64,000 nucleotides of DNA. It comes from CBDCME01 sp965218865. Lineage in GTDB: Bacteria > Pseudomonadota > Alphaproteobacteria > JAAXGF01. Under the pieces are notes generated by a model. It saw only the letters and a list, made by a program, of their open reading frames with translations, made no database searches and was not told where the DNA came from. The stretch is taken from assembly GCA_965218865.1 (NCBI GenBank), contig CBDCME010000010.1, positions 94,438-158,437 on the forward strand, written 5' to 3'. The stretch's first letter is position 1, and the number at the start of each line of letters is the position of its first letter. Positions 42,952-51,867 of the stretch are shown in pieces. A program made the translations under genes and the position numbers.

Positions 42952-43524
42952 ATGAAATCGGATAACTTCGTTACTACCGTGGCCGTTTGTGCCGTTCTCA
43001 TCGTTGCCCCTGCGTTGCCGGCGAGCGCCCAACAGGTGTTTGCCTATCCCAAGGCAGGCCAAACCCAAGAGCAGCAAATGCAAGACCGGGGTGATTGCCA
43101 TCAATGGGCCGTCGGTCAGACGGGATACAACCCCAACACCCCTCAGCCGCCCACGGGCGGTTATGCTCCGCCGCCACCGCCGCCCCAGACCCGTTCTGGC
43201 ATCCTCGGACTGGGTTCGGGCGGAATGTTCCGCGGTCGCGGTCTTCTCGGTGACGCGGCGACCGGCGCGGCCCTGGGTGCGGCCGGAGGTGCCATCGCCG
43301 GCGACGCCGGAAAGGGTGCCGCCATCGGCAGCCTGGCGGGGGCTCTGCTCGGCGGCGTCAAGCGGCAATCCCGCGACCAGGAACGGGCGGCCTGGGAACG
43401 CCAGCGCCAGCAGCAAATGCAGTATCAGCACCAGCAGATGGCCATGGCAAACCAACAGGGCCAACAGAACTATACCCGCGCCTTTGCCGCGTGCATGAAT
43501 GCCAGCGATTATCAGGTCCAGTAG
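42952..43524 (+). CDS. Exported glycine-zipper protein
   Basis: Signal peptide (VAVCAVLIVAPALPASAQQ), then a region with YPKAGQTQEQQMQDRGDCHQ, a Pro-rich spacer and two glycine-zipper blocks (GDAATGAALGAAGGAIAGDA, GKGAAIGSLAGALLGG). The C-terminus is Gln-rich with CMNASDY. It belongs to the YMGG-like Gly-zipper family of envelope proteins with unclear function; two Cys (GDCHQW and AACMNA) may pair. Spaced 13 bp from the next gene, it is probably in an operon. Confidence 0.72.
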   Translation: MKSDNFVTTVAVCAVLIVAPALPASAQQVFAYPKAGQTQEQQMQDRGDCHQWAVGQTGYNPNTPQPPTGGYAPPPPPPQTRSGILGLGSGGMFRGRGLLGDAATGAALGAAGGAIAGDAGKGAAIGSLAGALLGGVKRQSRDQERAAWERQRQQQMQYQHQQMAMANQQGQQNYTRAFAACMNASDYQVQ

Positions 43525-43537
43525 GGGGATTAAGGAA

Positions 43538-43996
43538 ATGAGGTTGACAATGAGATTTTTCACCTTCCTTGGCGCCGTCGTGCTGGCGGTTGGGACCGTG
43601 CATGCGGATAGCAATACCTATACGGGGATGGGGGATGTCGTCCGCCAGGAACTGACCATGAACCTGGGCAACGGCCAGACCGTATTCAGCGCCCGCAGCG
43701 AAGGCATGGCGACCATATCGACCGAACCGCCGGCGCTGTTGGCGGTGAAATGCATGGGACTGGGACTGATCACCGGCGAGGACGTCTTCGGCGCCGATGT
43801 TTACTGCACCTTCCGGCAAGGCGAGCAGGACGCCTTCGACGTCATGGCCAAGTCCGGTCCCGCCGGCGGCACGGCAACGGTCATCGGCGGCAGCGGCAAG
43901 TGGCGGGAGGCCACGGGCACGGTCGATTTCAAGCGGTTGTCGGCCACCGAGAATGGTGGGAGCTTCTCCTATGAGATGACGATCACGACGCCCTGA
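43538..43996 (+). CDS. Small exported protein, unknown
   Basis: The start at ATG 43538 has AAGGA nearby; ATG 43550 is an alternative. The signal peptide RFFTFLGAVVLAVGTVHA is followed by a beta-rich mature part (TYTGMGDVVRQELTMNLGNG, VKCMGLGLITGEDVFGADVY) with two Cys (KCMG, YCTF) and a GGSGKWREATGTVDFKRLS motif like lipocalin- or allene-oxide-cyclase-type barrels. No family is firm. Confidence 0.6.
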   Translation: MRLTMRFFTFLGAVVLAVGTVHADSNTYTGMGDVVRQELTMNLGNGQTVFSARSEGMATISTEPPALLAVKCMGLGLITGEDVFGADVYCTFRQGEQDAFDVMAKSGPAGGTATVIGGSGKWREATGTVDFKRLSATENGGSFSYEMTITTP

Positions 43997-44386
43997 TTCG
44001 ACTGCGGCCAGACATCAACAGATTTAGCAGTTGGTTTTGGGGCCTTACTGAAAATGATTCTTCTTCGCCGCCGTTGGTTTCGTCGCACCCGTCGTAGCCC
44101 CAATGGTCGAATTCGTGTGGCATTCGGATGCAAGGTTCCAAAGTCGGATACCCGGCCGCAAGAAGCTTGGCGATGGAATCACATTCAGAATGTCGATCAC
44201 AATAAAATGTTTTTTTCAATAGCATGGGTCAACATAGATCGCATGTGCAAATTTCATACCCTTGCGCCCCCAAATCTAATTTGGGCGGTCGATTTATGAA
44301 TAGAAATATCTGGTTGGTCTCTATCCGGACTGGAAATTGTGTAATTTGCACTTTTCACATCGTTCAACTTCAGGTGGGGTAATACT
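43997..44386. other. Gene-free stretch
   Basis: No supported gene. It is relatively AT-rich from about 44180 onward and may carry the promoter of the next lipoprotein gene. Confidence 0.5.
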
Positions 44387-44989
44387 ATGCTTCGGTTTGT
44401 TTCCCTTGGACTTACCTTTGAGCTCTTGAGTGCATGTCAATCGCGCGTGGTGACGAATTCCGATCATGATCAGAATGTGAATTTCACCGAGTACAGGGAA
44501 TTCTCCTGGATCGGCGAACATCCCTTCATCATCGCCGGGGAAAGACCCGCGGACCTTAATCCCCTGCTTGAAAATTACGTCATGGACGCGGTCGCCAAGA
44601 ATTTGGAGGCCAAGGGATTCGCGTTCTCAACTGATCCATCCGAGGTCGACTTCGCCATTTCGTTCACTGTGGGGGTCAGGGACAGGACCGAAATTCTGCG
44701 CACGTTCCCGACAGCCTATTCCATCCAATCCTATCATTACAACGCCGCCTGGCGACGCGGTTATGTCGGCTGGGGATCGGATTATTACGGCCATTCAGCC
44801 CTCCGGGCACGGCATTACCGGGAAGGCACGCTCGCGATCGACATTTTCGACGGCGGGAGCGGGCACCCGTCGTGGCATGGCTGGGCGAAAAAGACGATCA
44901 CCGAGGACGACAGGGCGAACCTCGCCGACATGGTTGCCAGGGTCGTGAGAAAAATTCTGTCCGATTTTCCGCCTAATACCAACCGCCCT
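44387..44989 (+). CDS. DUF4136-type lipoprotein, 3' end displaced by IS630-C
   Basis: The N-terminus has a lipobox (LTFELLSACQS, Cys 17). The mature part has the DUF4136 pattern: DHDQNVNFTEYREFSWIGEH, a central NYVMDAVAKNLEAKGFAFST, then VDFAISFTVGVRDRTEILRT and REGTLAIDIFDGGSGHPSWH. It ends VRKILSDFPP, where IS630-C entered at 44974-44975, adding NTNRP. Removing the IS with one TA gives PPK and a TAG, so only the last residue or two changed. DUF4136 proteins are outer-membrane-associated; the role is unknown. Confidence 0.78.
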
Positions 44990-46142
44990 TAACATTGACT
45001 TGTGCGATCCCACGCTCTGAGGCCGATGGACATGATCTTCCAAGGTTGGTCGGTCAGGTTGTTCCAGGCTTGGCAAGAGGCCTCGACGATGGCTTCATAG
45101 GAGTCGAAGACACGATTGGAGAGCCAGTTCTGGCGGAGGTATTGCCAGACATTTTCGGCGGGATTGAGCTCCGGGGACTTGGGTGGCAAAGGCACGAGGG
45201 AGATGTTCTCCGGGATGCCGAGTTTGGCAGTGGTGTGCCATGCGGCTTGGTCGAGCAGCACGACGGCATGGGCGTTTGGGGCAACGGCCCGGCTGATTTC
45301 CTCGAGATGCAGGTCCATGGCTTCAGTATTGGCGCGCGGCATGACCAGCGCCGCGCCCTCACCGCGCTCGGGGCAGATGGCGCCGAAGAGATACGCCGAA
45401 GAGGTCCGTAGGTCCTTGACCTGGCGCGGGCGCGATCCCTTTGGGGCCCACTGGCGCACCAGGCTGTTCTTCTGGCCGACGCGCATTTCATCTTGAAACC
45501 AAACCTCTATGGGCGTGTCCGGTGGCTGTGCCGCTACGATTTTCGCCAAGTGTTCGGGAAAACTTTTTTTAAATTCCTCCTGTGCCCGCGCATCCTGGCC
45601 GACGTGGCGCGGGCGCGCGGAAATATGCGAGAACCCGAGCGCGGCCAGCAGCTTGCCGACGCTCCGCTCGTGATAGTCCACGCCGAAGCGCGTTCGGATC
45701 AGTTGCTTGAGATCGATGCAGCGCCAGCGCACGACCCCATCCCGTTCGGGATCGGGACCGGCCTCGATAGCCCGCGAAAGCGCCGCCATTTGCGACGGCG
45801 TCAACCGACGCAACGCCCCGTTCGGCTTGCGGTCGATCAGACCGGCCGGACCTCCCGCGTTGAACCGGTGAACCCAGTCCCGCAACGTCTGCCGATCCAT
45901 GCCGCCAATACCCGCCGCGCACGCTCGATCCATCCCATCGTAGATGGCCGCCAACGACAAAAGCCGTCGCGCCTGGTTCCCATCATCGCTCCGTGCCGCA
46001 AGAACACGGACTCTTTCAGCATCAAAGTCGTTTCGCAAAGGAATCGTTGGCATTGAACACACTCCCTTGTTGCCAACAACCTTGAATCACACAAAACCTA
46101 GCGTGTAAACCTTTGCGCGAGTCAAACTCTGGGCGGTTGGTA
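44976..46142 (-). mobile_element. IS630-family element, type C, copy 3 (intact)
   Basis: It is 1167 bp with TA at 44974-44975 and 46143-46144. Confidence 0.93.
44989..46053 (-). CDS. IS630-family transposase (type C), uninterrupted copy
   Basis: A single 354-residue frame, because the homopolymer is A7 (T7 on the plus strand at 45564-45570) and not A8 as in the other three copies. It has the helix-turn-helix half then DDE: VWFQDEMRVGQ, VLLDQAAWH and SPELNPAENVW. ATG 46053 follows GGGAG. This copy may be the source of transposase for the others. Confidence 0.93.
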   Translation of the reverse strand: MPTIPLRNDFDAERVRVLAARSDDGNQARRLLSLAAIYDGMDRACAAGIGGMDRQTLRDWVHRFNAGGPAGLIDRKPNGALRRLTPSQMAALSRAIEAGPDPERDGVVRWRCIDLKQLIRTRFGVDYHERSVGKLLAALGFSHISARPRHVGQDARAQEEFKKSFPEHLAKIVAAQPPDTPIEVWFQDEMRVGQKNSLVRQWAPKGSRPRQVKDLRTSSAYLFGAICPERGEGAALVMPRANTEAMDLHLEEISRAVAPNAHAVVLLDQAAWHTTAKLGIPENISLVPLPPKSPELNPAENVWQYLRQNWLSNRVFDSYEAIVEASCQAWNNLTDQPWKIMSIGLRAWDRTSQC

Positions 46143-46144
46143 TA

Positions 46145-46335
46145 AATAGGCATCTTAACAGACTTGGGATGCCCCCAATCTCAGGGCTGCAAAACGGGGT
46201 ATTTCGTCATGGAAGAAATCATCGGCCCAAATCTAATGCTCTCGAATTGACCACTCGAATCATGTTTGCGGGAACTCGCATCAAATTTTGCTAAAGAGCG
46301 CTTGATTCCCGGGTATTCAGAGGGAGGAGGAGTGA
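46145..46335. other. Intergenic upstream of split lipoprotein gene
   Basis: No gene. GAGGGAGGAGG at 46320-46330 is a strong ribosome site for the ATG at 46336. Confidence 0.6.
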
Positions 46336-46378
46336 ATGAAAAATGTCCTGTTTGCATCGTTGGCATTTCTTGCCGTTA
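46336..46378 (+). pseudogene. Small lipoprotein gene, 5' part, split by IS630-A
   Basis: After a strong Shine-Dalgarno, ATG 46336 reads MKNVLFASLAFLAV. IS630-A follows at the TA 46377-46378. Joined to 47494-47666 (one TA kept) the frame continues SCAQEGCEMRYINLAKPYCM and ends in TAG, giving a 70-residue protein with lipobox LAVSC. It is unusual that the break lies one base before the lipobox Cys codon. Confidence 0.85.
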
Positions 46379-47491
46379 TTAATATCCTAATATGATACCT
46401 GACGATCAGGCGGCGTATTTGACGGGGTGGGGCCGGAAGTAACCGCGCACTCGATCCGATGAACGCTGAATTGCGCGCAAGACGGCGCGGGTATTCTTGT
46501 CCAGTTCGTCCTTGGTGCCGGGCTGCGGCTTTTGGCGCAATTCTGCTTGACATCGTTGTTCAAGTATTCGTCCTGGTTGCACTCGGGGGCCGGGAGGTAG
46601 AACAGCTCGATCTCGTGGCGATGGCTCAGAGTCCAGGCCTTGACCCACTTGGCGTGGTGCACCTTCAGGTTATCTATGATCAGGAACACCTTCTGCTTTG
46701 CGTCCTTGATCAGCCGCCGCAGGAAGATGATGAAGCGATCGACGTTAAGCGCCCCATCATACAGCATGAAGCGCATCAGGCCGCGGTTGGAGACGGCCGA
46801 AATCATGCTCTTGGAGATCTTCTTGGCGGTCCGGCCAACCACCGGCGTCTGGCCTCTTGGGGCATAACTGCGGCCGATCTGGTCTTGGTTGGAGATGCCG
46901 GTCTCGTCGCCCCAGTAGACGACGGCTCTCTCTCGCTTGGCGCGCCCGGCGATCGCCGGGTAGTCGCGCTCCAACCAGGCGGCCACGGCGGCGGGCGAGC
47001 GTTGTTTGGCGCGCGCCAGCGGCTTTTGCGGGGTCATGCCCCAGCGCTTCAGGTAGAGCTGGACGGTCGACAGGCCAAGGCGCTTGCCCAACCGGCGCTC
47101 GATCAACTCGCGCACCGCACGGGACGTCCACAATGCAAACGGCAGTTTGAGCTGATCGGGCGTCTTGTCGGCGATCCAGCGGCGGACTTGCCGGCCCTCC
47201 TCGGTGGTCAGCGCCCCCTTGCCCTTGCGTCCGGAAACCCGACGACCATCCAGGAGGCCGTCCTCGCCCCGTTCGCGATACCGCTTGAGCCAGATGTTGA
47301 CCGTCTGCCGCTGCACGCCAACAACCCTGGCCGCCTCGGCCCGGCTCGATCCACCCTGCTCGACAAGCACGATCGCCCGACGCCGGAGTTCCTCCTGCGC
47401 CGCCCGACCAATGCCACGAAAGTCACGCGCTTCCATGCACCATGTATAGCACAGTCCGATCAATATGTCAGGTATTATTTTGGGATATTAG
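46379..47491 (-). mobile_element. IS630-family element, type A, copy 3
   Basis: It is 1113 bp with TA at 46377-46378 and 47492-47493, one base shorter than copy 1 because of a G deletion in the transposase. Confidence 0.93.
46406..47436 (-). pseudogene. IS630-family transposase (type A), frameshifted near the C-terminus
   Basis: It equals copy 1 up to CNQDEYLNNDVKQ, including all three catalytic residues. CAGAAGTTGCG has become CAGAATTGCG near 46540, so the last 40 or so residues are read in the wrong frame. Because the catalytic core is complete, some activity cannot be excluded. Confidence 0.88.
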
Positions 47492-47493
47492 TA

Positions 47494-47666
47494 GCTGCGC
47501 CCAGGAAGGATGCGAAATGCGGTATATCAACCTCGCCAAACCGTACTGCATGCCGGATAACTCTGTTGTCTGGCTTCAATACTCGGACCTTGAAGGCAGC
47601 TTCGACGGCGCGCGGGCGAACTTGAAGGAATGCCCGTGGTATGAGTTCGACGACGACATTCACTAG
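47494..47666 (+). pseudogene. Small lipoprotein gene, 3' part
   Basis: It reads SCAQEGCEMRYINLAKPYCM, then PDNSVVWLQYSDLEGSFDGA and KECPWYEFDDDIH, then TAG. The mature part has four Cys after the lipid-attached one. The stop codon spans the TA duplication of IS630-B (47664-47665) and the first base of that IS. In the empty site the same triplet TAG is formed by the base after the other TA (48831 G), so this IS left the protein unchanged. Confidence 0.82.
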
Positions 47667-48828
47667 TGTTCCGACTCATTTAAACGGTACCCTTCTTCAC
47701 CTGATTGAGGGTGTTCCGAGCTCGATCCACTTTTTTGAGGATGTCTCGGGCGGTGGCGGTCCAGGCGAAGGGTTTGGAGTTCTCGTTGTGCTTGGCGAGA
47801 TAGTCGTCGATGGCCGCCTCCAGTTCGGGGACGCTCTTGAAGACGCCCCGGCGGATGGCGTTTCGGGTGATTTCGGCGAAGAAGCGTTCGACCTGGTTCA
47901 GCCAGGAGGCCGACGTCGGCGTGAAGTGGAAATGGAAGCGGGGGTGCTTTTCCAGCCACGCCTTGACCTTGGCATGCTTGTGGGTGGCGTAGTTGTCGAC
48001 GATCAAGTGGATGTCGAGCCGCTTCGGCGTCTTGCGGTCGAGCCGGCGCAGGAAACGGAGGAACTCCTGGTGCCGGTGCCGCTTCATGCATTGGCCGATG
48101 ACCGCGCCGTCGAGCACGTTGAGCGCCGCGAACAGCGTCGTCGTGCCGTTGCGCTTGTAATCGTGGGTCATGGTGCCGGCGCGGCCCTTCTTTATCGGCA
48201 GGCCGGGCTGGGTGCGGTCGAGAGCCTGAACCTGGCTCTTCTCGTCGACCGAAAGAACCAGCGCCTTGTCCGGCGGGTTCAGGTAAAGCCCGATAACGTC
48301 CTCCACCTTCTCGGCGAACCTCGGGTCGTTCGAGACCTTGAAGATGGAAATCAGATGCGGCTTCAATCCATACTCGGCCCAGATCCTCTGCACACTGGTA
48401 TGGCTGATTCCGACGGCCTTGGCCATCGTGCGAACACTCCACTGGGTCGCGTTCGGCGGTGCCTCCCGCATCGTCTTCGTCAACACCAGCGATTTCACCG
48501 CGGCGCCCAAGGGGGGCTTGCCGGACCCCCGGTCCCGATCCCGCAACAGTCCGTCGACCCCTTCCTCGAGGAAGCGTTCCTGCCAGCGCCACACCGTCGG
48601 CTTGCTCTTGCCTACTTGACGCATGATCGCCATCGTCCCGAGACGATCCCCGGACAGAAGCACGATCCGCGCACGCCAGACATGCTTCTGGGGGGTATTC
48701 CGGCCCGAAACCAGCCGCTCCAGTCGGCTCCGGTCGCCAGGAGATACCCAAATACAAGCGGTTGTTCCCATGCAGGCATAATCGCATAGTTCCAGTCCCT
48801 TGGGGATCTTTTAAATGTGACGAAACAC
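47666..48828 (-). mobile_element. IS630-family element, type B, copy 2 (intact)
   Basis: It is 1163 bp with TA at 47664-47665 and 48829-48830. Confidence 0.93.
47680..48771 (-). CDS. IS630-family transposase (type B), intact
   Basis: A 363-residue protein with two N-terminal helix-turn-helix motifs (MAIMRQVGKSKPTVWRWQER and MAKAVGISHTSVQRIWAEYG) and the DDE residues in LSVDEKSQVQ, LIVDNYATHKH and SWLNQVERFFAEIT. It is the undamaged version of the copy at 21427. Confidence 0.93.
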   Translation of the reverse strand: MGTTACIWVSPGDRSRLERLVSGRNTPQKHVWRARIVLLSGDRLGTMAIMRQVGKSKPTVWRWQERFLEEGVDGLLRDRDRGSGKPPLGAAVKSLVLTKTMREAPPNATQWSVRTMAKAVGISHTSVQRIWAEYGLKPHLISIFKVSNDPRFAEKVEDVIGLYLNPPDKALVLSVDEKSQVQALDRTQPGLPIKKGRAGTMTHDYKRNGTTTLFAALNVLDGAVIGQCMKRHRHQEFLRFLRRLDRKTPKRLDIHLIVDNYATHKHAKVKAWLEKHPRFHFHFTPTSASWLNQVERFFAEITRNAIRRGVFKSVPELEAAIDDYLAKHNENSKPFAWTATARDILKKVDRARNTLNQVKKGTV

Positions 48829-48830
48829 TA

Positions 48831-49054
48831 GCGCGTTCGGGGCTGCCCAATCTAAAAGGGGCGACAAGTGAGCGGTGGCATTTACCGCTTAGGACAGGCG
48901 AGGTGGTGTGGTTTCAAGTCAATCCGGACGAATCCGGCATGGAAGTACCAGGTGTGGTAGACCGATGTCGTGTGTAGCGAGGGACAGCGGCAGCGTCACC
49001 TTCGAGCTCGAGATCACGACGTCCTGGCGACGCATACGCGGAGGGTGACAGCTG
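48831..49054. other. Gene-poor stretch after IS630-B
   Basis: Short frames with coding-like texture (RTGEVVWFQVNPDESGMEVP, and MSCVARDSGSVTFELEITTS ending at 49051) are present but none has a convincing start and length. It may be the decayed end of a gene. Confidence 0.3.
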
Positions 49055-49207
49055 ATGCGGCGATATCGAACCATCGACACCGAAGGCGCCTCGATCGGCG
49101 CGCCCCGGGCGGCCCGGAGGGTTGCCTGCCTCGGCCTGATGCTCGTCCTGGTCGGTGCAGTTCAGCACCAATCCGCGCCAGCGGCGCGGCGGGTAGGCCA
49201 GCGCTGA
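49055..49207 (+). CDS. Possible 50-residue membrane or exported peptide
   Basis: ATG 49055 follows GGAGGGTGACAGCTG. The peptide is basic at the N-terminus with one hydrophobic segment (VACLGLMLVLVGAVQH) and ends RRVGQR. It could be a small membrane protein. It has no known family and could be chance. Confidence 0.3.
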   Translation: MRRYRTIDTEGASIGAPRAARRVACLGLMLVLVGAVQHQSAPAARRVGQR

Positions 49208-49211
49208 AGGG

Positions 49212-49721
49212 TCAATTCCCGTAGGCTTCCGCGAGAGCCGCGTTTTCGGTCTGGATTCGGTTGCGAAGCACCAACAGATTTAACACGAACGCGGCGACCG
49301 CGATGGACCAGGCACCGAACATCAGGGGCACGAGCGCGATTTCGCCCGATACGATCACGTAATTGGGGTGGTCGAGGAAGCGGTACGGTCCGGAACGTAC
49401 GCGTTCGGCCCCCGGGAGCACGATGACACGGGTCGTCCAGCGCCGGCCCAGGGTCATGATCACCCACAGCCGAGCGCCCTGCAACAGGATGAAACCCGCG
49501 AGCAGGGGCATGGAGATCGGCGTCTGCGGCGCGACCGCGCCGAGCAACGCCAGCAACCAGACGAGATGGAGGGCGACCAAAAGAACGTAATTCCGCTGGC
49601 CGACCTCGATTCCACCTCGCGCCTTCAGCGCCCGGGCGTTGCGGCGCGCGAAGGCGAGCTCCGCCAAGCGCTGGAAGGCAATGAAGCCGACGACCGTGTA
49701 AAGTGGGCTCACGGGAGGCAC
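49212..49721 (-). CDS. Isoprenylcysteine carboxyl methyltransferase-family (BpsB-like) membrane enzyme
   Basis: About four transmembrane helices and the ICMT motif GPYRFLDHPNYVIVSGEIAL, with ENAALAEAYGN near the end. ICMT-like proteins beside type III polyketide synthases methylate the alkylpyrone product, as in the Bacillus bpsA-bpsB pair. The start is 6 bp after the PKS stop, an operon arrangement. The length of 169 aa fits. The methyl donor would be S-adenosylmethionine. Confidence 0.82.
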   Translation of the reverse strand: MPPVSPLYTVVGFIAFQRLAELAFARRNARALKARGGIEVGQRNYVLLVALHLVWLLALLGAVAPQTPISMPLLAGFILLQGARLWVIMTLGRRWTTRVIVLPGAERVRSGPYRFLDHPNYVIVSGEIALVPLMFGAWSIAVAAFVLNLLVLRNRIQTENAALAEAYGN

Positions 49722-49727
49722 GGACGC

Positions 49728-50774
49728 CTAAGCAGATTCCAGAACCAGGAACGCGACCGAAAATCCCGGCCCCAGGCTCGACATCAAATAGCGCTTGGCC
49801 TTATTTTCATCGAGGGCGCGTTGGAGCACGAACATCACCGTCGCGGCGGACATGTTGCCGAATTCGTTCAGAATCGCCCGCGACTGCTTGAGACCGCCGT
49901 TGGGAAGGCCGAAGACGGCTTCAAGGGCGTCTAGCACCTTCGCCCCCCCTGGATGGCAGACAAAATCGTCAATGTCGTGGAGATCGAGACCCTCGGAAGT
50001 CAGAAAATCCTCCGTCGCGCTCTGCATGCGTTCGCGGACGAGGGCCGGAATGTCGCGTGAAAAAAGCACCCCGAGGCCGTCGTCGGCAACGTCCCAACCC
50101 ATGATATCGAGGGAATTGAGCCAGGTATGCTCGCCCCAGGCAGAAATCGCCGGACCCGGTCCCTCCGAGGTCAGAACCGCGGCCGCGGCGCCATCGCCGA
50201 ACAGCGCCGTGCCGATCAGGTTGCTCTTCGACCGATCAGCCCGACGGAAGGTGAGGCTGCAAAGTTCGACGACCAGAAACAGGACCCGATCGCCCGGTTG
50301 GGCGCGGGCGAGCGCGGCGGCACGCGCCAGTCCCAACACGCCTCCGGCGCATCCCAGGCCGAATATCGGCAGCCTTTGCACGTCACGGCGAAAGGGCAGA
50401 ATTTCCATCAGTCGGGCGTCCAGACTGGGGGTGGCGATTCCCGTCGTCGAGACAGTGACAATCATGTCGATGTCCTGGGGCGCGAGGTTCGCGGCGTCGA
50501 GACTTTCGACGGTCGTTTCCTCGAGCAGGGCTACGGCGTTGTCGAGATACAACTGGTTTCGTTCCGCCATTCCGTGGTCTTGCTCGTACCAGCTCTTGGG
50601 TACGCAGAAATACCGCGATCCGATCGCGGCGTTGCCGTAAACGTTGAGCAGGCGATCGAGATCCGTGAAGGCACCGTCGAAGAATCGGGCCCCGAACGCC
50701 ATGGCCTCGTCCTGGTCGACCCGGTGGGACGGAACCGCGGTCGCGAGAGACACGATTCGTGGAAAGGAATTCAT
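49728..50774 (-). CDS. Type III polyketide synthase (alkylpyrone-synthase-like)
   Basis: Chalcone/stilbene-synthase-fold enzyme of 348 aa. The catalytic triad is visible: Cys in IFGLGCAGGVLGLARAA, His in DFVCHPGGAKVLDALE and Asn in LNEFGNMSAATVMFVL. FGDGAAAAVLTSEG is the typical C-terminal-domain motif. Such enzymes extend long acyl-CoA with malonyl-CoA to alkylpyrones or alkylresorcinols. The partner methyltransferase just downstream favours methylated alkylpyrones. The substrate length cannot be read from the sequence. Confidence 0.9.
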   Translation of the reverse strand: MNSFPRIVSLATAVPSHRVDQDEAMAFGARFFDGAFTDLDRLLNVYGNAAIGSRYFCVPKSWYEQDHGMAERNQLYLDNAVALLEETTVESLDAANLAPQDIDMIVTVSTTGIATPSLDARLMEILPFRRDVQRLPIFGLGCAGGVLGLARAAALARAQPGDRVLFLVVELCSLTFRRADRSKSNLIGTALFGDGAAAAVLTSEGPGPAISAWGEHTWLNSLDIMGWDVADDGLGVLFSRDIPALVRERMQSATEDFLTSEGLDLHDIDDFVCHPGGAKVLDALEAVFGLPNGGLKQSRAILNEFGNMSAATVMFVLQRALDENKAKRYLMSSLGPGFSVAFLVLESA

Positions 50775-51076
50775 TACCGTGCCAAAACCCTGCTTCGATT
50801 GCTGATATGGCGAATTTCATCTTCTAGGATAGCCCATCCACCCCGTTTCGATCTACGGTATGCGGCCGAGGCCCGATTTTTTCCCCGGGCGGACATCCTC
50901 GTACCCAAGTATTTGGCGATCGGTTCCGGCCAATAACTGCCTGCGCCGACACCTCCGCGACCCTGTAAATCTTGCCGAATCGTCATGCGGCTTGCAACGA
51001 TCGCAATGGAAACCCATAATTTCCCACTTATTCGCGTCTCGACCCGACACCCGGCAACAATGCGGTTAATAGTGCG
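50775..51076. promoter_or_regulatory. Divergent intergenic region between PKS and DUF502 genes
   Basis: The 300-bp gap carries promoters for both directions by position. No operator repeat or clear -35/-10 pair is evident, and no small gene is seen. Confidence 0.4.
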
Positions 51077-51847
51077 ATGCCCATGAAACGAAAAGGCGGA
51101 CGATCGGATCCCGCCCTGACTTCTGAGGCTAGCGCTCTCCCGAAAGCAGCGCGAATCGGGTTCGTGACCCGATTGCGCAATTATTTTCTTACCGGGATTA
51201 TCGTCACGGCACCGATCAGCATCACAATCTTTCTCTCGTGGCTGTTCATCGATTACGTCGATGGCCAGGTGAAGCCCTTCATACCGGCCAAGTACAATCC
51301 CGATACCTATTTGCCGTTCGGCCTGCCGGGGATGGGCCTCCTCATCATGGTCGTGGGCTTGACCCTGACCGGGGCACTGGCGGCGGGTCTCGTCGGCCGC
51401 ACGCTGGTGAAAATGGGTGAGCGCGTACTCGCCCGGATGCCGGTCGTGCGCTCCGTGTACGGTGCCCTGAAGCAGATTTTCGAAACCGTTCTGGCCCAAA
51501 AATCGACGGCCTTCCGCGAGGTCGTCTTGATCGAATTCCCGCGACGCGGTATATGGGCTATAGGTTTTGCTACCGGAACTACAAAGGGCGAAATCCGAAG
51601 CGTGATGGACGATGAAGTGGTCAACATCTTCATGCCAACGGCGCCGAACCCGACGTCGGGGTATCTTCTATTTCTTCCCCGCAAAGAAGTCATATTCCTT
51701 GAAATGACGGTAGAACAGGGACTTAAGATGGTTATTTCAGGTGGCGTCGTATCACCACCCGAACTGCCGCCCAAACCTCGGCCGGAGGTGGCGACGGTTG
51801 ATGCCCCGCATAGGGGCAGACCCCGAATGCCAAAGGTGGGCGGATAA
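51077..51847 (+). CDS. DUF502-family membrane protein
   Basis: Two transmembrane helices (YFLTGIIVTAPISITIFLSW and MGLLIMVVGLTLTGALAAGL) and the family motif VRSVYGALKQIFETVLAQKS followed by VVLIEFPRRGIWAIGFATG. The C-terminus is Pro/basic-rich. The function is unknown; in alphaproteobacteria it is often near recG, as here. The start is ATG 51077 or 51083. Confidence 0.85.
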   Translation: MPMKRKGGRSDPALTSEASALPKAARIGFVTRLRNYFLTGIIVTAPISITIFLSWLFIDYVDGQVKPFIPAKYNPDTYLPFGLPGMGLLIMVVGLTLTGALAAGLVGRTLVKMGERVLARMPVVRSVYGALKQIFETVLAQKSTAFREVVLIEFPRRGIWAIGFATGTTKGEIRSVMDDEVVNIFMPTAPNPTSGYLLFLPRKEVIFLEMTVEQGLKMVISGGVVSPPELPPKPRPEVATVDAPHRGRPRMPKVGG

Positions 51848-51867
51848 CGGATTCGCCGGGAGGCCGT

